Shown here: positions 58,505-64,000 of the stretch, piece after piece | How positions within the stretch are numbered: position 1 is the stretch's first letter | Layout: every line of letters begins with the position of its first letter | Assembly: GCA_023525715.1 (NCBI GenBank) | Contig: CM042009.1 | Span: 124,134,819-124,198,818, forward strand | Direction of reading: 5' to 3' | DNA: 64,000 nt | Source of the DNA: Cichorium intybus | Taxonomy: Eukaryota > Streptophyta > Magnoliopsida > Asterales > Asteraceae | Position numbers and translations under genes: made by a program | Notes under the pieces: generated by a model | Databases searched by the model: none | The model's input: only the letters and a program-made list of their open reading frames with translations | Told to the model about the DNA's origin: nothing

Positions 58505-61500
58505 TAACATTCGTGTTTTGAGCCTAGAAGGTTTAGACTTAAATCGATAAAATAAAATTTATTTTGGAAACTAAATAAATAAATAAATGAGAATAAAATT
58601 TTATAGTATGTCTAGAATGTGGTTCAATGAGCCAAAATTTAAGTTTTAACGAACGACTTCAAGATTTAAAACCCATTTTGAACAAAAAATGAGAAATTAA
58701 GACATAGCGACCAAAAAAATCAGTTTTGCCAAACTTATCATAATTAGCTTGGAGTTGTCAAGGACTCTGGAAATGGAGGAAATATAATAATAGGTTAAAT
58801 TAGAAAGCTAGATTAAGTTAAACATTTCCTTAAGTCAATATTAGGGACCAAATTATAGAGATTTTAGTAAAAAGGACAATTTATGCCAAATTATGAAACT
58901 TTGGGTTAGGGTTGACCTACACAATAACCTATACGAAATAAAATAAATTATTTGGAGAAAAAGTGCAAAGTTAAAGACTTCTATTAAAAGGAAGACCTTT
59001 TGAGTGTAGTTGTAGGGAGAACAAACTCTAGGGACCATTTTTGCCAATTCATGAAACATTAGATGTATAAATTAGGGATTTCTCCTCATTTCTTGGGGTT
59101 GGATGAATTCAGTGAATGAATAGGAGGAGGATGGAGATTTCTAGAACTTCCATGAAGATTTGATCTTGGAATTCAAGGTCTATTTAAGTATTTGAAGTTT
59201 CGTAGCAAAATAAGGTATAAACTATTTATTTCTAGCTTGGAAACACATTATGAATTGGGGGGTTTTAGTGTATATCTTGGAATTCAATATCTAACCTATG
59301 AATGATCTAGAACCAATTATTGGATTGAAATGGGTATTTGAAACCCTAGAACTTGGGTTTTAATGATATCTTGAGTTCTTTTGATGTTGTATGGATTCCT
59401 TGATGAGTTTTTTATGTATGGAAGCAATTCTAATGGTTCCCTTATGATATTAATCAAATGATATTGAGAACTTGGCTCTTAAATCATTAGAAATATTGGA
59501 ATTGGGTGTTATATGAACCCTAAATTCATGAATTAGTGAAGTAAGAATGGATCTTACGGTACTTTGACTCCTAAGGATGTGTTGCTTGAAGGATTTCTTG
59601 TTTTGAGAGGTTCCTTGTGATTCCATTCACTTAAAGTTGGGTAAATTTGATTAACTATTGAATATATTAATGAATCTGAACCCTAGAATTTAATTATAGA
59701 TGATTTGTCGTAAGAACTTGTTGACTTTTTGGTGTGAATTGAGATGAGGGACTCTATTTTGATTGGTCCTTATGAATCCAACCACTTGATTAGAGCCCTT
59801 ATTAGAACTTGTGGAATGGAATGAAATTGGGAATTCCAGTGTTTGGTTCTCTTGGAAATGCGATTAGAAAATATGGGATGATTCCATCTTGGATGACCAA
59901 ATGATTAAGTTCTTTATGGATGAATGGATGGTTTCTAAAGCAATGAATAACTTGAACTTAATGTTAAACTTCATATATTGTTGGAAGAATAAAGTAATGA
60001 ACACTAAAGCTTACTGATTAAGTCATCAGCTTGATAAGGTTATAAGGTGTGTTTTGAGTTGGAAACTCCCTAAAATCAGTCATCCCTTGGTTGTATATGT
60101 GTTTGAGAAGCATTAGGATGCATTTGGACTTAGTTGGCACAAAAAGTGAGAGAAATTTGGATTTACAACACGTTTACACGGCCCGCGTGAAGGATTGCAT
60201 TTGAACCACGTGACCCGCACAAATTGAAAAATGCACAAGACTTCTCTGATGTCTTACGCGGCCCGTGTGAGAATTAGCCTTGGATCACACAGTCCACGTG
60301 GCCCACTCGAAACCATCAAAATTAGTTTTTACCCATTGTAGCTTTTTCCTTAGGCTTGGATCTTTGGTGATTGGTTCTCCAACCTTGAAAACTCATTTTT
60401 AAGAGTTGATTAGCATAATAACTCCATATAGAATGGGTGTTTAACCTTGAGATATAAAGATGATAAGAATGATAAGTTTGTCCCCTAAAATAGGGCGAAT
60501 TGAGTGTGATACCTTCTTTTCTTGACTTGTACGAAGGAAGTAGAGCTGTAGCAACTTGGAGGTGGTCTTGGGCTTATCTAACCACTTAGAAAATGTGAGT
60601 TTACCTGAGTACATGCCTGCTAAACTTATTTTGATGTGTGTTGTTTTTAATAAAGATGTTTATGCATTCACTCGATGTGTTATGTGTTATACTATAAGTA
60701 TATGTGTGCATCCTTGAAAATATCCTTAGACGCATTTAATATGATTTTGAAATGATTATGATGAAAATATTTTTTTAATCTAAAGATGTTAGAAATATGA
60801 TTCCAATTAAAGAATATGATGTTTTGAAACCAAGTTGCATCCTATACGTGCATTGCATTGCATTTTAGGATGGGAGTCTTTATGTTTACTCATATCAATG
60901 GAAACTTGACTTAAGATGTACAGATGAAAGATGTATGGTTAGATTTCCAGATAATCACCACTTGCACGTGTAGATGCTAGCTATCCCGCTTGTGGTGCTT
61001 GTGTTGGTGTTTCGCAAGTGCCCTAGCTAAGATGGAAGGGTAAGATGTTTCCTTTAAACCACCAAAGTGAGAATGTACCTTTTGAGATGGACCTAGGGAT
61101 TGGGTTAGTTGCATGTGCATTCATTACATGCATAATTTACCCCTTTTTATGATGAAATGAAATTTTGATACAAACGATGCTTTATGATGACAATTCGACT
61201 AAATTGGCTTTAGGACAAGTCCCTAACTATATAAATGGTGTTTTTCAACGTTGCAAGTTGTTCTTAAACCTAATGCGGATAAATATGATTCTGGGGACAA
61301 CTTTCCCCTCAAACCGTTTTCATGACGTGCAGGTATTTAAAAACAGCTTTCCCCTCGAGTATGTTGATTGACATCACCTACTCTTAATGAGTTGACTCCA
61401 TGTATTCCCACTAGGTATTTTCATTGCCTAACTTATTTTGACATGTACTCAGGTCAATGGTTAATGATGACTTTATTATAGCTTGGAATTTTAGAAGGTC

Positions 61501-61790
61501 ACTAGTTGTGTGGTTTCATTTGAACTATGTAATGGTATTCGGATTGTAACGACCTTGCTCTTTAACAAACGAACTTGATTTTTTTTATATTTGAGACCGT
61601 TTGATTTTTCCGCAACCTAAAACTTGCCATGTTTTAAAGTAAAAATTTTAATGGTTTTAACAAAGGGTGTTTAAATGCAAATTAACTATTTTTGAGATGT
61701 TTTGGAATTAAAATACCACATTGAGATGATTTTATAAACAATAATGAGAAATTGTGGGTTTAAATCGATGTTTTATGATTACCCTTAGCG
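58505..61790. mobile_element. Probable long Ty3/gypsy LTR remnant
   Basis: Starts tgtaacattcgtgttttgag at 58505. The tract has no long ORF but carries LTR-like traits: paired acacggcccgcgtg and gcggcccgtgtg words (60175-60310), resembling those in the solo LTR at 24383, and g(t/c)cccta-rich sequence. A similar ggatggaaaatg phrase lies on both sides (58463, 61795, 61840). No TSD could be fixed, so both edges are uncertain. Confidence 0.45.
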
Positions 61791-62067
61791 ATTGGATGGA
61801 AAATGCCTTTTTACCCAAGAAAATATTTTAATGAAATTTGATGGAAAATGCGATGCCATCATTTCGACTAAAAAACGTCAATTTTACCTAGACCTGGCAA
61901 AATCAGACACGACACGACAACCCGACACGAACCCGATACGAAATTAGCGGGTTTGGGTAAGAGGTTTCGACCCGTTTAAGTAAACGGGTCGACACGACAC
62001 GACACGAAAATTTAAACGGGTTGGGTTAGGGTCAAGACTTTTAACTCGAAAATGACCCGAATAACCC

Positions 62068-62205
<138 letters not shown>

Positions 62206-62249
62206 GCGTCACTAACTTTATCAGTAATATATCTGGAACTTATTAACAA

Positions 62250-62520
62250 ACAACAAGTTGGTTTAGTGGTTAGCGCTTATGACATTAGAGAGTGAGGTTC
62301 GGTGTTCGAACCTCGTCCAAGGCGTTATTCATTTTGCAGCATGAATATTAGATATCACATATTTTAGCTAGCAAAATATCCATCCCACATCGCTTGTGGG
62401 ATGAAACTTAGGTGCATCTGATCCCCTATATAACAAGACTAATGGAGCGACTTGGATAAGAGAATAAGAACCATGGGTAGCACCGGATTAGTCTGGGGCG
62501 ACTTGGATAAGGTTCAATTA
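62250..62520 (+). repeat. tRNA-headed, USE-containing insert in the hAT MITE (SINE-like)
   Basis: The head gttggtttagtggttagcgc (62257) resembles a tRNA A-box region, and ggtgttcgaacc (62301-62312) a B-box. About 70 bp later comes ATCCCACATCG (62382-62392), then TATATAA (62427-62433). The phrase gcgacttggataag appears twice near the end (~62447, ~62498). A-tail and TSD are not evident, so the SINE call is tentative. Confidence 0.45.
62382..62433 (+). promoter_or_regulatory. snRNA-type USE plus TATA box
   Basis: ATCCCACATCG matches the plant snRNA upstream sequence element RTCCCACATCG exactly, and TATATAA follows after a 34-bp gap. In plant snRNA genes a gap of about 33-34 bp is the Pol II arrangement, and ~10 bp less gives Pol III. 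No known snRNA sequence lies downstream. Confidence 0.45.
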
Positions 62521-62703
62521 GACCCATGGGTTAAACGGGTCGTGTCGGGTTGAAACGAGTTAAACAGGTCGAGTTCGGGTTACAACTTTCAACCCGTTTA
62601 TGTAAACAGGTCGTGTCCGGGTTCACCCCTCTCAACCCGTTTAGTGTCTCGACCCGACACGAACCCGACACGACCCGACCCATTTGCCACCTCTAATTTT
62701 ACC

Positions 62704-63566
62704 AAAGAAAATATCTTAACGTAATTGGATGAAAAATGCCTTTTTACCCTAACAGAAATGGTCCATTTCTGTTAAATAGAACTTTTTAAGGGAATTTCCA
62801 CCATGGCTCACGTTAACAAGTGATGACTAAATGACTTTTAATAGATGATATCATTTATGCTACATGCCAAAATCTTAGCCACTTTTCATTAAACCCTAGC
62901 CTCCAAATGTTTGCAAAAAAACCTTAAATCCAAGTCGATAAATAGTCAAACATTCTTTCAACTTATCTAACACCCTTTTATAAGAATTACAATTTGGAGA
63001 AAATTTGTGAGCATCAGTACGTGAAGTTTGAAGATCATGGAATTTCCTCTTTAAAAAAATTGTTTATATATTTTTTTTCAAGGAGAATGTTCATTAATTT
63101 CTTGTGAGTTGTAACCATCAAGTTCATAATTTGTCAACTTTTCAAGATTATTTCAACGGAAAATATGCGGTGTTCCAAAAGTTTATTTTACTTGTTCTTC
63201 ATCCTCTTAAATTATTCATCTTATGGTTGTTTGATACTCACAACTTAAATTAATTTCTGGTTTTGTCATTTATGATTGAGAAATCTACAATCCTACACAC
63301 AAATATCCAAGCCAATCCAACAAAGTAAACACAACATATAAATTACTTTAATTAATATGACATTATTTAAATAAAAATATTTTACCTAAATATCAAAGAA
63401 CCACTTTATTAAATTTCTTTGATATAATAAATAATAAATAAACTATTTGTTTTCATATTTATTTTAGTTGATAGGTAATAACATTTATCTTAGAGTTACT
63501 TATTATGGATATTTTATGACTATTAGTGTGTGACTTCATAGTCTCACACACTTTTAGTAATAACGA
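62704..63566. other. AT-rich DNA, possibly the leader of the minus-strand LTR element
   Basis: No ORF with family motifs on either strand. A small hairpin word gtgtgtgacttc...gtctcacacac lies at 63525-63552. Confidence 0.4.
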
Positions 63567-63579
63567 CTCTGATACCACT

Positions 63580-64000
63580 TGTTGTAATTTCGTTCAAAAG
63601 ATGGTTTCCAAAAACACATAAAATCATAGAATTCGAAACAACAACTTAAAAGAAACTTGAAAAAACATAACTTTTATTCCCAAAAAGGATCAATTATATG
63701 CATGAAAAGATAATACAACAACAAAATAAGTAAAAGTTAAAGACTACAACCTTGAAGTCCTTTGAATCCAACTTATGGATTGGAAGTTGTTGAAGATGGC
63801 AACAATAGGCAAAGAAGACTCTTCTCTAGAACTATCCACCACAAGTTTCCAACACCTTTGGATGCTAGTCCTTCTTATATTGCAACAATCTCTTAAGCTT
63901 GGAAGAATAAACAACCTTTAATCTATCAAGAGAGTATATTGCATGAATCATAACCAAACCGACAATTAGTTAGAATAGAGTGTGGAAGGAGAGAAGTTTC
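63580..64000 (-). mobile_element. 5' LTR of a minus-strand retrotransposon, cut by the window edge
   Basis: On the minus strand the sequence reads ...GAAATTACAACA, then after two bases TGGTATCAGAG (63567-63577), a tRNA-Met-type primer site. The LTR therefore extends rightward beyond 64000. The primer type and TG..CA end suggest Ty1/copia, but no coding region is in view. Confidence 0.65.

Noticed and set aside
62434..62520. snRNA gene downstream of the USE/TATA pair
   Set aside because: No match to U1, U2, U4, U5 or U6 sequence in the expected transcript.

Overview
This is nuclear DNA from a flowering plant, very probably a eudicot. It is AT-rich and packed with nested transposable elements. 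It holds one clear host gene, split into 12 short exons with GT-AG introns, and coding plant LTR-retrotransposons, LINEs, SINEs and DNA transposons. No bacterial operon, CRISPR array or organelle gene block is visible. Asteraceae is a guess from the style of the repeats, not shown by the sequence.

Layout. 1-2009 is the 3' end of a Ty1/copia element (RNase H remnant, polypurine tract, LTR). 2010-11569 is the decayed 3' end of a Ty3/gypsy element whose ~1.56 kb LTR is split by a 6.2 kb Athila-like non-autonomous element (4375-10569). A minus-strand copia fragment follows. The only convincing host gene is at 13130-16063, an orthologue of the Arabidopsis ZIP-family zinc transporter ZTP29, predicted at 276 aa. 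A full tRNA-type SINE lies upstream of it, two 5S-rRNA-derived repeats sit in its last intron, and a 78-bp tandem duplication lies downstream. 19101-20390 is a dead PIF/Harbinger transposase with a 24-base G run.

21829-39117 is a minus-strand LINE (RRM-containing ORF1; ORF2 with endonuclease and reverse transcriptase) with a 15-bp target duplication. A 3.45 kb gypsy solo LTR (24383-36285, TSD gctag) cuts the LINE, and a second Athila-like element (25727-34171, TSD ccaag) cuts that solo LTR. Next come a SINE (39781), a TIR element carrying a gene-like fragment (40003-41482), and two ~1.15 kb TIR elements (E1, E2) set in and between (TA)n tracts. E2 has taken in a hAT element (43858-56771, 8-bp TSD), which itself received an 11.6 kb Tekay/Del-type chromovirus (44398-55985). 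E2 also carries a copia solo LTR (56781-57568). The right end has a minisatellite, a long gypsy-LTR-like tract, an 807-bp hAT MITE holding a tRNA-like head and an snRNA-promoter-like USE/TATA pair, and the start of a minus-strand LTR element.

Most notable: (i) two sister Athila-like elements share LTR style and a 3' ORF but carry unrelated 5' ORFs: gag-protease in one, an intact 400-aa acidic protein I cannot identify in the other. Neither has reverse transcriptase or integrase. (ii) The LINE and the SINEs end in nearly the same 3' tail, suggesting a LINE-SINE partnership. (iii) The chromovirus has an extra coiled-coil ORF before gag. (iv) Several LTR families repeat family-specific palindromic words just upstream of the TATA box. 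Boundaries were set by eye from TG..CA ends and target-site duplications; no alignment or database search was run.
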